A DNA stretch of 64,000 nucleotides from assembly GCF_963575615.1 (NCBI RefSeq), contig NZ_CAUYTL010000004.1:1-64000 (forward strand), written 5' to 3'. The position numbers and the translations under genes were made by a program. The notes under the pieces are model-generated. The model made no database searches. It saw nothing but the letters and a program-made list of their open reading frames with translations, and was not told the origin of the DNA. Positions within the stretch are counted from its first letter, which is position 1, and every line of letters begins with the position of its first letter. This DNA comes from Listeria_A hofi. Its GTDB lineage: Bacteria > Bacillota > Bacilli > Lactobacillales > Listeriaceae. Below are positions 36,532 through 46,288 of this stretch, one piece after another.

Positions 36532-38877
36532 TTAGTCCCTTGCTCCAGCCCAACCAAATCGCATAATAGTGTGACGAATAAACCAGTACAATGGACCACA
36601 TGAAACTAATAGCGGTACATAAATGAGCATCATTTGCCAGTCAAAAATCGATACGAGCGAAAAGAATTTGCCACCGAATAGGAATAAACAAACAAACGCA
36701 GCCATCATTGTTACTATAAGTACTTTTGTTTTGCGTCCAAATGGATGGCCCACACTAATCAATGCGACAAAACACGTTGCTCCTGTCAACATAACATTCA
36801 TGGTCGATGTTTGCGCAAAGCTTAAACCTAGCATATTTCCAAACCCTAAAATAAGCATGATATATGTGATAACGCAAGTCGCTGCCGGTACAGATGTTTG
36901 CAATACTTTATGGAGAAATTGCCCTTTTATACGGGCGTAGTTAGGTTTTAAAGCTAAGAAGAACGACGGAATTCCAACAGTTAGCGCTGAAATTGGGCTC
37001 AGCTGAATTGGCTGAAACGGATACGCACCTGCCAGGAAAATGAAAGCGAGCGCAAGTACCGTTGAATACATCGTTTTAATAAGATAAAGCGATGCCACAC
37101 GTTCAATATTATTCACAACACGTCTGCCTTCACGCATTACATCAATCATCGAATCAAAATTATTTGATAAAAGGACAAAATCAGAAACGCTACGCGCGGC
37201 GTCACTACCTTCTGCCATCGCAATACTACAATTCGCCTCTTTTAAAGCAAGTACATCATTCACGCCATCACCAGTCATCGCAACAGTGTGCCCCTGACTT
37301 TTATACGTTTGAATCAGATGCTTCTTTTGATGTGGCGTCACCCGTCCAAAAACCGTATAAGCTTCAATAATAGGCATTAAATCTGCTTCAGCAGCAACTT
37401 CGCTCATATCAATATATTTATCACCATTCGCAATGCCTGCACGAACAGCAACATTAGAAACCGTCACCGGATTGTCTCCTGAGATTACCTTTATCGCAAC
37501 TCCTTCCGCAGCGAAAAAGGCAAATGTGTCGGGGGCTTCCTCACGAATATTATCCGCAATCAAGATAAACGCTAGTAACACACATTGTTCCGGCAAAACG
37601 CTTTCTGTCAGCGTTTTCTGAGAATGAGCAACCGCCAAAACCCGAAAACCTTGTTGCGCATATTCATCTAACTCTTGTCGATTCTCCGCTGATAAATCTC
37701 TAAAAATAAACTCCGGCGCGCCAATTAAAAACGTCCCTTTCTCCGTAAAACTACAACCGCTCCATTTACGCGCGGAAGAAAACGGAATCCGCTTCTCAAT
37801 TTGCCATTCAGGATTTTCCGTGAAGTGTTTTCCAAGCGCCATACTAGTTGCATTATTATCCGAAAGTGAACCGACAATTGCACCAACACTCGCGTCAATT
37901 TGCGAAGATGTCACGCGCGGATGTTTCAACACGATATCTGTAACGTCCAATTTCCCATCCGTAATCGTTCCCGTTTTATCTAAACACAACACATCGACAC
38001 GTGCCAATGTCTCAATACACGGCATTGATTTCACGAGTACCTTCTGTTTCGCCAAATTAATAACACCAACCGCAAGCGCAATACTTGTCAAAAGTACGAG
38101 CCCCTCTGGAATCATTCCAATCATTGCGGCAGCCGTTCCTAATACCGATTCTTTCAGCGGCAATCCTTGAAGATACTTTGAGAAAAATAATGCCAAACCA
38201 ATTGGAATAATGATAAACGTCAATACTTTTATAATTTTTTTAATAGAGCGAATTAATTCGCTATCTGGACGTTTTTCCTGCTTCACTTCCATCGATATTT
38301 TTGAAACAAAGCTATGCTCACCGACTGCCGAAACTTTCACATAGGCCTGACCACTGACAATATAACTTCCTGACATGACGTAATCATCCGTTTGTTTTAC
38401 AACAGGCTCAGCCTCACCGGTCAATTGAGATTCATCCACCTCCAAGCCATCCGTTTGAAACACCATGCCATCCGCACAAATTTGATCTTCGCGATTCAGC
38501 ACCATCACATCACCAAGCACAAGATCAGCCTGCTCCAATTCGTGAACAACACCGTCACGCACAACCTTCACTTTCGCTTGCGTCAGAATCGTTAGCTTAT
38601 CGATATTTCGCTTCGCCCGAATCTCTTGAAAAATTCCCATCGCCGTATTACTAATCGCAACACCCAGAAATAACAGGTTTTGATAGCTCCCAACGAGAAT
38701 AATGAAGCTTGCGATAACGACATTTATCATATTAAAAAGTGTAAACGTATTGTCTCGAATAATGCCTAGCACACTCCTAGTTAAAGGTTTCAGTGCATGA
38801 TTGACCTGTCCATGTTTTATACGCTCGGCTACCTCATTTGAAGTTAAGCCTGCTGGGGTTTTTGTTTTATTTTCCAT
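36532..38877 (-). CDS. Cation P-type ATPase (CtpE-like)
   Basis: A 781-aa P-type ATPase with TGEAEP at 153-158, the M4 motif PEGL at 257-260, the phosphorylated Asp300 in CLDKTGT, and hinge motif GDGVND. The shape (no metal-binding N-terminal domain, PEGL in M4, a C-terminal block of 4-6 helices) resembles mycobacterial CtpE, a Ca2+ uptake pump, but ion choice is inferred. The ATG at 38877 has AAAGGA about 10 bases upstream. Confidence 0.8.
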   Translation of the reverse strand: MENKTKTPAGLTSNEVAERIKHGQVNHALKPLTRSVLGIIRDNTFTLFNMINVVIASFIILVGSYQNLLFLGVAISNTAMGIFQEIRAKRNIDKLTILTQAKVKVVRDGVVHELEQADLVLGDVMVLNREDQICADGMVFQTDGLEVDESQLTGEAEPVVKQTDDYVMSGSYIVSGQAYVKVSAVGEHSFVSKISMEVKQEKRPDSELIRSIKKIIKVLTFIIIPIGLALFFSKYLQGLPLKESVLGTAAAMIGMIPEGLVLLTSIALAVGVINLAKQKVLVKSMPCIETLARVDVLCLDKTGTITDGKLDVTDIVLKHPRVTSSQIDASVGAIVGSLSDNNATSMALGKHFTENPEWQIEKRIPFSSARKWSGCSFTEKGTFLIGAPEFIFRDLSAENRQELDEYAQQGFRVLAVAHSQKTLTESVLPEQCVLLAFILIADNIREEAPDTFAFFAAEGVAIKVISGDNPVTVSNVAVRAGIANGDKYIDMSEVAAEADLMPIIEAYTVFGRVTPHQKKHLIQTYKSQGHTVAMTGDGVNDVLALKEANCSIAMAEGSDAARSVSDFVLLSNNFDSMIDVMREGRRVVNNIERVASLYLIKTMYSTVLALAFIFLAGAYPFQPIQLSPISALTVGIPSFFLALKPNYARIKGQFLHKVLQTSVPAATCVITYIMLILGFGNMLGLSFAQTSTMNVMLTGATCFVALISVGHPFGRKTKVLIVTMMAAFVCLFLFGGKFFSLVSIFDWQMMLIYVPLLVSCGPLYWFIRHTIMRFGWAGARD

Positions 38878-39178
38878 CTCAACAGATCCTTTTCTTTTAG
38901 AATAGCAATGCAAAAACGAGTTCTTCGATACATTCATTATGCCGTATTATATCAAAAGAAGATAAAAATACGATGAGATTTTAAAATTTTTTTTGAAGTT
39001 CTCTCATTTTTATGACATATTATATATTACCCCTTTTAAACAATTAGCTATCATTAAAAATCATTTTTTTCATTTCTGTCCATTTTCGTGACAAGATTGA
39101 ATTTCCTAAATGGCGTATTCATGGTTTAATAGTTATAGAGGCAGCGAACGGGCGCCAAAAAAATTAGGAGGAGATACA
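38878..39178. other. AT-rich divergent promoter region
   Basis: A gap of 301 bases between the divergent P-type ATPase and Crp/Fnr genes. It is rich in A/T tracts and should hold both promoters. No gene, palindrome or RNA stands out. Confidence 0.5.
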
Positions 39179-39841
39179 ATGAATACAGATACATTGACGC
39201 AAAATGAAACTTTAGATACAAAAATCCAAACTGGGAAGTTCCTTACAACTTTACTTGATTCAGGGATTGCTAATGAGAGAATCGTTTTAAAGAAGAACGA
39301 CAAAATCGAATTAACTGCAACAAACAACACGCCTTACATCTTTGTCATTGTATCTGGTGTTACTAGTATTTTCTCCAAAATAAATGTAGCGATAGATTTT
39401 GCTGGCGAAGGTGACCTACTAGATTACAACGTTTATTCTAGCCAACTATTCGGAAAAGCTTTAACAGATGAAGTTATCGTTTGGAGATTTTCACAGATTG
39501 ATGTATTTAATCAAATCGCGCAAAATGCAGAACTTCAATTACAGCATTACCACATGTTACAAATAATTCAGCGTCGTTTAGAAAAAAAGCAAATGCAAGC
39601 AACATTAGACACGAAAAACATGATTGCTGCTTTTATTCACACGCTAGCTGTTCGTTATAATACACAAACAAACGATCAAGGTATGATTGAATTACCAAGA
39701 TATTTTTCAAGAAAAATGATTGCTAACTACGCAGGTGTTGGACTTACTACATTGACTACTCACTTACAACAATTAATGGAAGATGGGCGTGTCATCTTTA
39801 ATAATCGCGTACTTTTAATCGATGCAGAAAACGGGATTTAA
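39179..39841 (+). CDS. Crp/Fnr-family regulator (PrfA-like fold)
   Basis: A 220-aa protein with an N-terminal cupin-like effector domain (about 20-120), a long dimer helix (about 120-145) and a C-terminal winged HTH (about 165-215, with SRKMIANYAGVGLTTL). No cysteine cluster for iron-sulfur binding is present, so it is not an Fnr oxygen sensor. The ATG at 39179 follows GGAGGAG. It is convergent with lutC and separated by a strong terminator. Target genes are unknown. Confidence 0.8.
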   Translation: MNTDTLTQNETLDTKIQTGKFLTTLLDSGIANERIVLKKNDKIELTATNNTPYIFVIVSGVTSIFSKINVAIDFAGEGDLLDYNVYSSQLFGKALTDEVIVWRFSQIDVFNQIAQNAELQLQHYHMLQIIQRRLEKKQMQATLDTKNMIAAFIHTLAVRYNTQTNDQGMIELPRYFSRKMIANYAGVGLTTLTTHLQQLMEDGRVIFNNRVLLIDAENGI

Positions 39842-39843
39842 AA

Positions 39844-39907
39844 AATAAGTCGAATAAAAAATCATGCTTAGCACCTTTGCCAAACATGACTTTTTATTCG
39901 ACTTATT
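39844..39907. terminator. Long bidirectional terminator
   Basis: 23-base arms with one mismatch (AATAAGTCGAATAAAAA... and its complement) lie between the convergent crp-like and lutC genes and overlap the lutC stop. Confidence 0.85.
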
Positions 39908-40616
39908 TATCTATTACTACGATATAAGTAACGCTAATTGGACCATGTACACCGACCACGAGTTGCATCTCAATATCACCTGAATTCGATGGGCCAGAAA
40001 TAAAATTAATGGAAGAACCAATTTCCTGACCACTAGCAATACGCGCATCATAATAATCTGCGGCTTGTGTCGAACGCGGCACAATCTTACTTTTCGGGAT
40101 GATTGCAATGTAATGTACCGGTAAGAAATGAAGCGTCCGACCTTGTTTTGGACTAGATTCCACAACGACCGATCCGCTCTCAGCAAGGAGAAAATCAGCA
40201 AATGCTATCGCAATGTTGGCATCAGCCGCCGTAGCAATGTTTTCCACACGGTTTTCCCGGCCTTCTTTCCAAACCGATACAGCGCATTTATCCCACGCAT
40301 TATCCGCTAAATTTTGAAGTCCATACTCAGCAAACCGTGGATCATCCGCAATAAGCACCGACTCGTTCCCATAATTGGTAGCGATTTTTTCGATATGTTT
40401 TGCAAGCTCCGAAACAGGCGTCTCTACAACATCCGTATGAATCCGAGTACAAGCATCTTTGGCAATCGCAAGCAACTCATCCTGCGTCTTTCCAACCAAC
40501 GTCTCATTCGCAATCGTATGCACCCGCTCAGGTCGCTCCACACCCGTTCGGCGTCTCTCCCGCCCTAGTTTCTCCGCAACTCCATTCAAAAAGGCTTCCC
40601 GATTATCCGTGGTCAT
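39903..40616 (-). CDS. lutC: LutC lactate-utilization protein
   Basis: A 237-aa protein of the LUD domain family, last gene of the lutABC operon that oxidises L-lactate to pyruvate. The conserved core ADANIAIAFADFLLAESGSVV and the C-terminal GPSNSGDIE segment are visible. It overlaps lutB by 4 bases. Confidence 0.9.
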   Translation of the reverse strand: MTTDNREAFLNGVAEKLGRERRRTGVERPERVHTIANETLVGKTQDELLAIAKDACTRIHTDVVETPVSELAKHIEKIATNYGNESVLIADDPRFAEYGLQNLADNAWDKCAVSVWKEGRENRVENIATAADANIAIAFADFLLAESGSVVVESSPKQGRTLHFLPVHYIAIIPKSKIVPRSTQAADYYDARIASGQEIGSSINFISGPSNSGDIEMQLVVGVHGPISVTYIVVIDK

Positions 40617-42085
40617 TCCGCGGCACCTCCCGCTTCCCGATTTTTATACCACGTGCGGAAATTATCGCGTTCTTTCGGCGGTCTCGGCAAATCACGCACA
40701 CTTGTCCAGCCTTTAATCAAACCAAATCCACCGTTGATGAAGCCGCCATACTGATACAAGTTTTCCGTCGTAGTAGATGGCTTCGCACCCAGCACGCCAA
40801 GTCCGACATGGCCAAATTTGAGTGCCTGCTTAAATAAGAACGGTGACGCTGTAGCTTTGGCAATAAAACGCATTTGCTGATCCACGAAACCATGTCCCAT
40901 CTTCAACTCATCCGTCATCACCCGGCGATGCTCTACTAACAAGCCGTGGAGTGGAATTTTAACAGGACATGTATCTGTGCAAGCACCGCACAAACTAGAC
41001 GCATAAGGTAGCTCTCCAAATTGTTCGTAACCCCCAAGCACTGGCGAAAGTACAGCTCCAATTGGGCCTGGATAAATCGATCCATAGCCATGTCCACCAA
41101 TCGTCCGGTACACTGGACAAACATTCAAACAAGAACCACAGCGAATGCACTGCAATACCGATTGAAACTCTGTACCAAGCGCCTCCGAACGTTTATTATC
41201 CAGAATCACCACATGAAAATCATCCGGACCATCCGATTCCTCCGTCAATTTTGGCCCTGAAAAAGTAATATAACTCGTCAAACTTTGCCCAACTGCACTA
41301 CGTGATAATAAGTTATCCATCACTTCCGCATCTGCCATATTAGGTACAATCCGCTCCATTCCCATCAACACAATCTGCGTATCCGGAATGCTCTCACATA
41401 AATCCGCGTTTCCCTCGTTCGTAACCAAATTAACCATGCCACTATTAGCAACCGCAAAATTACAACCAGTAATCCCAACATCTGCATCCAAGAAAAATTC
41501 CCGCAACACTTCGCGCGCAAACCGTGCCATGTGCTCTGGCTCATTATCCCCGTCATACCCCAACTTTTCCTTAAAAACCAGCCGAATCTGCTCCCGGTTC
41601 TTATGTATATCTGGGAAAACAATATGAGACGGCTCATCCCAATCATCCATCTGCAAAATAAACTCTGCAAGATCGGTCTCCATCACTGAAACTCCGTCCA
41701 TTTCCAACAACAGACGATCCAAATCAATCTCCGTTGTCACCATCGATTTAGACTTCACAATCTTTTTCGCATTTTTCTGCCTAATCACGTCTTTTACATA
41801 ATCCGTTGCTTCCTTTTCCGTCGACGCAAAAAATATTTTTCCACCATTCTTAGTCACGTTATCACTGAACTGCTCCAAATAAAAATCGAGATTCTCCAAC
41901 GTGTGCTGCCGAATTTGCTCGCCAAGATCACGCCACTCTTCCCAGTTTCCCAATTTTTCACGCGACGTTTCTCGTTTTATCCACTGATCATCCTGCGCCT
42001 TGGCAACCGCCTTTTGCATAAATGTATCATCTAAGCTCTCCTTCACCCGCGCATCAAAAGTTTTCGTACTCGTTGATAGTCCCAT
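40613..42085 (-). CDS. lutB: LutB iron-sulfur lactate oxidation protein
   Basis: A 490-aa protein with an N-terminal LUD domain and two 4Fe-4S cluster motifs: CIRCGSCLNVCP at about 317-328 and CGACTDTCP further on. It carries electrons in the LutABC L-lactate oxidase complex. The end is followed directly by lutC. Full length for the family. Confidence 0.9.
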   Translation of the reverse strand: MGLSTSTKTFDARVKESLDDTFMQKAVAKAQDDQWIKRETSREKLGNWEEWRDLGEQIRQHTLENLDFYLEQFSDNVTKNGGKIFFASTEKEATDYVKDVIRQKNAKKIVKSKSMVTTEIDLDRLLLEMDGVSVMETDLAEFILQMDDWDEPSHIVFPDIHKNREQIRLVFKEKLGYDGDNEPEHMARFAREVLREFFLDADVGITGCNFAVANSGMVNLVTNEGNADLCESIPDTQIVLMGMERIVPNMADAEVMDNLLSRSAVGQSLTSYITFSGPKLTEESDGPDDFHVVILDNKRSEALGTEFQSVLQCIRCGSCLNVCPVYRTIGGHGYGSIYPGPIGAVLSPVLGGYEQFGELPYASSLCGACTDTCPVKIPLHGLLVEHRRVMTDELKMGHGFVDQQMRFIAKATASPFLFKQALKFGHVGLGVLGAKPSTTTENLYQYGGFINGGFGLIKGWTSVRDLPRPPKERDNFRTWYKNREAGGAAE

Positions 42086-42097
42086 ATAAAATCCCCC

Positions 42098-42841
42098 TTA
42101 ACCATTCACCCGAACAGGCTTTGTAACGTTACTATTCAATACCTCAGCAATATGCATAATCTTGATTTCTTTCCCCTCACGATTAAACTTGCCACCAATA
42201 TTCATCAAGCACCCCATATCCGCGCTAATCAAAATCTCGGCATCCGTCGCCACAACATCTGCCATCTTCTCCGCGACCATTTGCTCTGAAATCGCCGGCA
42301 TCTTCACCGAGAAAGTCCCACCAAATCCACAACAATTCTCCACATGTGGTAATGGTACCATTTCTAATCCACGCACCTCTGCAAGCAAAGCATATGGCGC
42401 TTCCTTCTCACCCAAAATTCTCGTCATATGGCACGAGCGATGGTACGTAGCCTTCCCTTCAAGCGTAGCGCCAACATCCACAACACCTAAAACATGATAC
42501 AAAAACTGCGAAAATTCATATGTTTTTGCACTAAGTTCTCGAGCCGCATCCGCATAATCTGGATCATTCTTAAAAATTTCTGCATATTCGCGTATCATAC
42601 CAACACACGATCCTGAAGGCCCAACTACATATTCCGAGCCCTTAAATGCCTCCAATTGATTAATTAACGTAGCCCGTGTCTTCTCCATGTAACCGCTATT
42701 ATAAGTGGGTTGCCCACAACAAACCTGTGATTCTGGAAAATCCGTCTCACATCCCAATCGCTCCAAGCACTCCACCATTGCGATCCCAACATTCGGAAAC
42801 ATCATATCTACAAGACACGTCGAAAAAATACTGACTTTCAT
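42098..42841 (-). CDS. lutA: LutA cysteine-rich lactate oxidation protein
   Basis: A 247-aa protein with two CCG-type cysteine-rich domains (VCCGQP near residue 40; NCCGFGG near residue 190, with the partner Cys in RSCHMTR). This is the LutA/GlpC-like subunit and first gene of lutABC. The ATG at 42841 follows GGGGGCG; the five-codon longer start is weaker. Confidence 0.9.
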   Translation of the reverse strand: MKVSIFSTCLVDMMFPNVGIAMVECLERLGCETDFPESQVCCGQPTYNSGYMEKTRATLINQLEAFKGSEYVVGPSGSCVGMIREYAEIFKNDPDYADAARELSAKTYEFSQFLYHVLGVVDVGATLEGKATYHRSCHMTRILGEKEAPYALLAEVRGLEMVPLPHVENCCGFGGTFSVKMPAISEQMVAEKMADVVATDAEILISADMGCLMNIGGKFNREGKEIKIMHIAEVLNSNVTKPVRVNG

Positions 42842-42981
42842 TCTATACGCCCCCATTATTTTTATGTATTCTTTCTTCTCTCAGTAAATTCTATCATAAA
42901 TTTCACTGAAAAACGAATACAAACCACTCATTACCGAGGTTTTCGCTTGGTTTCATCTGTGATTCATCCGATTTGGAGAGA

Positions 42982-43030
42982 AAAAAACAGCTTCTTTATA
43001 CAGGCATCCCGTATAAAAAAAGCTGTTTTA
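42982..43030 (-). terminator. Terminator after the GntR gene
   Basis: AAAACAGCTT...TTTATAC and GTATAAA...AAGCTGTTTT arms with a T run lie about 90 bases past the GntR stop. Confidence 0.75.
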
Positions 43031-43123
43031 TCTAATTTCATGAATCGACTAAAAAATTTCATCATGAATCGTATTTTTTAATAGCATTATCACCTAGAAA
43101 GCGCTACTATTAAGAAGGGTGAA

Positions 43124-43771
43124 CTAATCAACCAGTAAGGAAATATAATAATTATACAATTGTTGTACAACACTTTTTGCCTGATCGTAAGCACGGTCTT
43201 CTAAAGCCATCAAAAGCAGTCCTGTAGCCTCGGCTGTGCACATCGATGACATTAATAAAAATTTCTTACCAAAGATATCATCAAAAGCCGTCAACTGCTT
43301 ATTAATCGTTTGTAAACTCTTATCTAGAATATCCATATTCGCTTGTTTACATAGCTCAATATAAAACCGCTCACTTGCTTGAATATAAGCCAAATAATCA
43401 TGTTTTTTGATGCCCATTTTCATTGCTTCCACGTGCATACTTAGTGGTTTCTTTACAATCGGAATATTCGTTTCTTTTAATTTCTGGATGATGTACTCCA
43501 TATTCAAAAACATAATTTGGAATCGACCAGAATAATAGAATTCTTTGCTATGTGTTTCCTTCACGCTGTACATATCCGTTGCCACTTGATTTAGTAATCC
43601 TCTTTGACACAACAATTGCAATGCTTGTTCCGCAATATGGCTCGATACTCCAAACTCAGCGGCCAAATTTTGCACCTCGATTGTGTCACCTATTTTGTAG
43701 TCTTGGCAAAGAACAGCTTTCTTAATAGAAGCATAAATTTCATCTGCTACGCGCTCATTGTTTAACATCAT
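43124..43771 (-). CDS. GntR-family regulator
   Basis: A 215-aa protein with an N-terminal winged HTH (about 10-70; IGDTIEVQNLAAEFGVSS) and a helical C-terminal domain similar to FCD. It lies upstream of lutABC on the same strand but has its own terminator. LutR in Bacillus is also a GntR/FadR-type repressor, so control of lut is plausible though unproven. Confidence 0.75.
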   Translation of the reverse strand: MMLNNERVADEIYASIKKAVLCQDYKIGDTIEVQNLAAEFGVSSHIAEQALQLLCQRGLLNQVATDMYSVKETHSKEFYYSGRFQIMFLNMEYIIQKLKETNIPIVKKPLSMHVEAMKMGIKKHDYLAYIQASERFYIELCKQANMDILDKSLQTINKQLTAFDDIFGKKFLLMSSMCTAEATGLLLMALEDRAYDQAKSVVQQLYNYYISLLVD

Positions 43772-43917
43772 AGTTATTACCTGCTTTTTTCGATTTTAGT
43801 ATCTCTATTCATTTTAAACCATATGGAGCAACTAAAAAAGAGGAGCCTCTCTCAATGTTGACTTTGAAGAGCGCAAAAAATAAGAAGTTTTACAAACCTA
43901 GAAAGGATGATGTCAAC

Positions 43918-45366
43918 ATGAAAGGTATTTTAGAAAAAGATAAAGAACGCCAACTACTCATTATTAAAGTCCTTTTATCTGACCGCAAAACATGGGATCG
44001 CAAAGAAATTTGTAAAATCGTACGCTGTTCCAAAAAAACATTAGCTCGTGATATGAAAAATCTAGAAAGCTCATTGCCAGACAAATGGAAGCTAATCAAC
44101 ACAAATGAAGGCATCCTTTTGGAAAAACCATTTGATGAAAACTTTATTCACCTATTCTCTGCCTTCTTTTCAGAAACTTATTTGTTCCGCATCTGCTATG
44201 ATATTTACGATGAAAAAGAAATATCGCTTGCCATGTGGTGCCAAGAAAACTTCGTTAGCCCGGCAACAGTATACCGTAAGCTAGCACCAGTCGATCGTTA
44301 CTTAAAGTCCATTCATCTCCAACTTGAGAACAAGCCACTAAACCTCATAGGTAAAGAATCACAAATCCGCTTCTTGTACTATGATTTATTTTTCAACGCC
44401 TATCCTGCTCATGACTTATTTTTCATCGACATTAGCTGGGAGATTATAGATGGCTTTATTGAAGATGTTATGCGAAAATTAGATATATACTTTTCACCAG
44501 CGGCAAAAATTCAATATGCCGCTTGGATTGGGCTTTCCCTTACTCGCATCAAGAGAGGTTATCCTATTGACAATCGCAGCAAAAGAACGACTCGGACATG
44601 GGAAGCATATAATAAACGCGCAAATCTAGCAGAATGCTTTCGAATATTAGCGGATGCAAGCCATATTCAAATTTCTGAAGCTGAATCTATCTTTATCTTA
44701 TCCTGCATTTTCTTCTGTTCTAAATCATATAATTCGGAAAAATCCAGAACCACGCGTATTGAGACATGCAAAGAAGTCAATCCAATTACTTACCGACTTG
44801 TAGAAACAATTTTCAATATTTTGCCGAAAAATGAATGGGATGCTGATGACTTGATGGTAAGTCTAATCGATATCTTTGCCGTGTTTCATGCCGTGGAAAG
44901 TCCGCTTTTCTTAGCACAAGAACGCTTTTTGATTAAAGAAGAACATGTTTTATCCCCTGATTTAGAACAACAGATTGCGACTATTTTTCAAACCTTCTCA
45001 CAAAATCCGATGTATGCTTACTTGCAGGAAAATTATGATGTATTGATGCACCGAATTGGGATAAGCATTCAGAGCGCGATAGAACGAACTGCACGGCCTG
45101 CGATTTTAACAGCGAAAATTTTCTCACAAAACGGTTTTTTATGGGAGGATCTTGTGAGGAAAACGATTCGTTCACGCTATTCCGCGCAACAACTTATCAT
45201 CGTTGGGAGTGGGCATCCACAAGCTGATTTTATCATTACCGACTTGCCATTACCACATAGCACTATCCCGCAACTCGTCTGGAATACGAATCCAACTTTA
45301 CGAGATTGGCAAGTGCTAGATACCTATCTAGAAGAACGAACACGCCAAAAAGAAGAACTACTTTAA
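43918..45366 (+). CDS. Mga/AtxA-like transcriptional regulator
   Basis: A protein of 482 aa with an N-terminal HTH of the Mga type (IKVLLSDRKTWDRKEICKIV) and a second HTH-like segment at about 110-150 (SLAMWCQENFVSPATVYRKL). A PRD-like middle and a short EIIB-like C-terminus (QQLIIVGSGHPQADF) follow. Such regulators are activators tied to carbon state. It sits just before a NatAB-type ABC exporter on the same strand. Two starts are possible: ATG 43918 (AAAGGA upstream) or ATG 43855 (GAGGAG upstream). Confidence 0.7.
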   Translation: MKGILEKDKERQLLIIKVLLSDRKTWDRKEICKIVRCSKKTLARDMKNLESSLPDKWKLINTNEGILLEKPFDENFIHLFSAFFSETYLFRICYDIYDEKEISLAMWCQENFVSPATVYRKLAPVDRYLKSIHLQLENKPLNLIGKESQIRFLYYDLFFNAYPAHDLFFIDISWEIIDGFIEDVMRKLDIYFSPAAKIQYAAWIGLSLTRIKRGYPIDNRSKRTTRTWEAYNKRANLAECFRILADASHIQISEAESIFILSCIFFCSKSYNSEKSRTTRIETCKEVNPITYRLVETIFNILPKNEWDADDLMVSLIDIFAVFHAVESPLFLAQERFLIKEEHVLSPDLEQQIATIFQTFSQNPMYAYLQENYDVLMHRIGISIQSAIERTARPAILTAKIFSQNGFLWEDLVRKTIRSRYSAQQLIIVGSGHPQADFIITDLPLPHSTIPQLVWNTNPTLRDWQVLDTYLEERTRQKEELL

Positions 45367-45391
45367 ATTCAAAAAGGAGCTGAATAGCTAT

Positions 45392-46288
45392 ATGCTACAA
45401 GTAAACAACGTATCCAAACAATTCGGCACAAAAACCGCTGTCGATGATTTACATTTCCAGATTAATGAAAGCGAAATTCTCGGCTTAATCGGCCAAAATG
45501 GTGCTGGAAAAACAACTACTTTCCGCCTCATCCTTAATTTTTTACGTCCAAACAGTGGTGAAATTCTCTGGGACAATCGAGAAATAGCAAAAATAAATAC
45601 AGATATCATCGGTTATTTACCAGAAGAACGCGGTCTTTATCCAAATGTCACCATTGAAGACCAAATCATTTTTTTCGCGGAATTAAAGGGCTGTTCTCGC
45701 GCTAAAATCAAGCCAGAAATCGATCTTTGGATGGAACGAGCTGAAATTGTTGGTAAAAAGACCGACCTTGTCAAAACACTCTCTAAAGGAAATCAACAAA
45801 AAATCCAACTCATTAGCACAATTATTCACCGTCCAAAACTCGTTATCCTCGACGAACCTTTCAGTGGCCTTGATCCAGTCAATGCCGAAATCCTGAAAAA
45901 ATTCGTTTTTGACCTAAAAGCAGATGGCGCCACAATTATTTTCTCAAGTCATCGCATGGAAAACGTCGATGAATTGTGCGATTCCCTCGTGATGCTAAAA
46001 CAAGGAAAAACCGTATTACGTGGAAAATCCGAAGACGTCAAAAACAGCTTTGGACGCAAACGGATTATGCTTGATGCGCCACATCCCACAGAAGCTATCG
46101 CAGCCCTAGCTGGTGTTACACAAATTGAGAACCATAAAGGCATTCGAATCGTCCATCTGGAAGAAGAATCTGACGCTTCCACTGTGTTCGATTTTGTTAC
46201 GAAAGATGGTTTTATTCCAATGTTCAGCTTAGAACCGCCAACACTCGAAGAAATTTTCAAATGGAAAGCAGGTGAAACGAATGAGTAA
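45392..46288 (+). CDS. NatA-like ABC exporter ATPase
   Basis: ATPase of 298 aa with Walker A GQNGAGKTT near residue 37-45, signature LSKGNQQKIQ, Walker B LVILDEPFSGLD, and a C-terminal extension typical of the NatA/YhaQ group. It overlaps the permease gene by 8 bases. Probably exports sodium, a peptide or a drug; this cannot be decided. Confidence 0.85.
   Translation: MLQVNNVSKQFGTKTAVDDLHFQINESEILGLIGQNGAGKTTTFRLILNFLRPNSGEILWDNREIAKINTDIIGYLPEERGLYPNVTIEDQIIFFAELKGCSRAKIKPEIDLWMERAEIVGKKTDLVKTLSKGNQQKIQLISTIIHRPKLVILDEPFSGLDPVNAEILKKFVFDLKADGATIIFSSHRMENVDELCDSLVMLKQGKTVLRGKSEDVKNSFGRKRIMLDAPHPTEAIAALAGVTQIENHKGIRIVHLEEESDASTVFDFVTKDGFIPMFSLEPPTLEEIFKWKAGETNE

Noticed and set aside
42915..42960. 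Imperfect dyad upstream of lutA as a GntR operator
   Set aside because: The arms match only in part and no consensus supports it.
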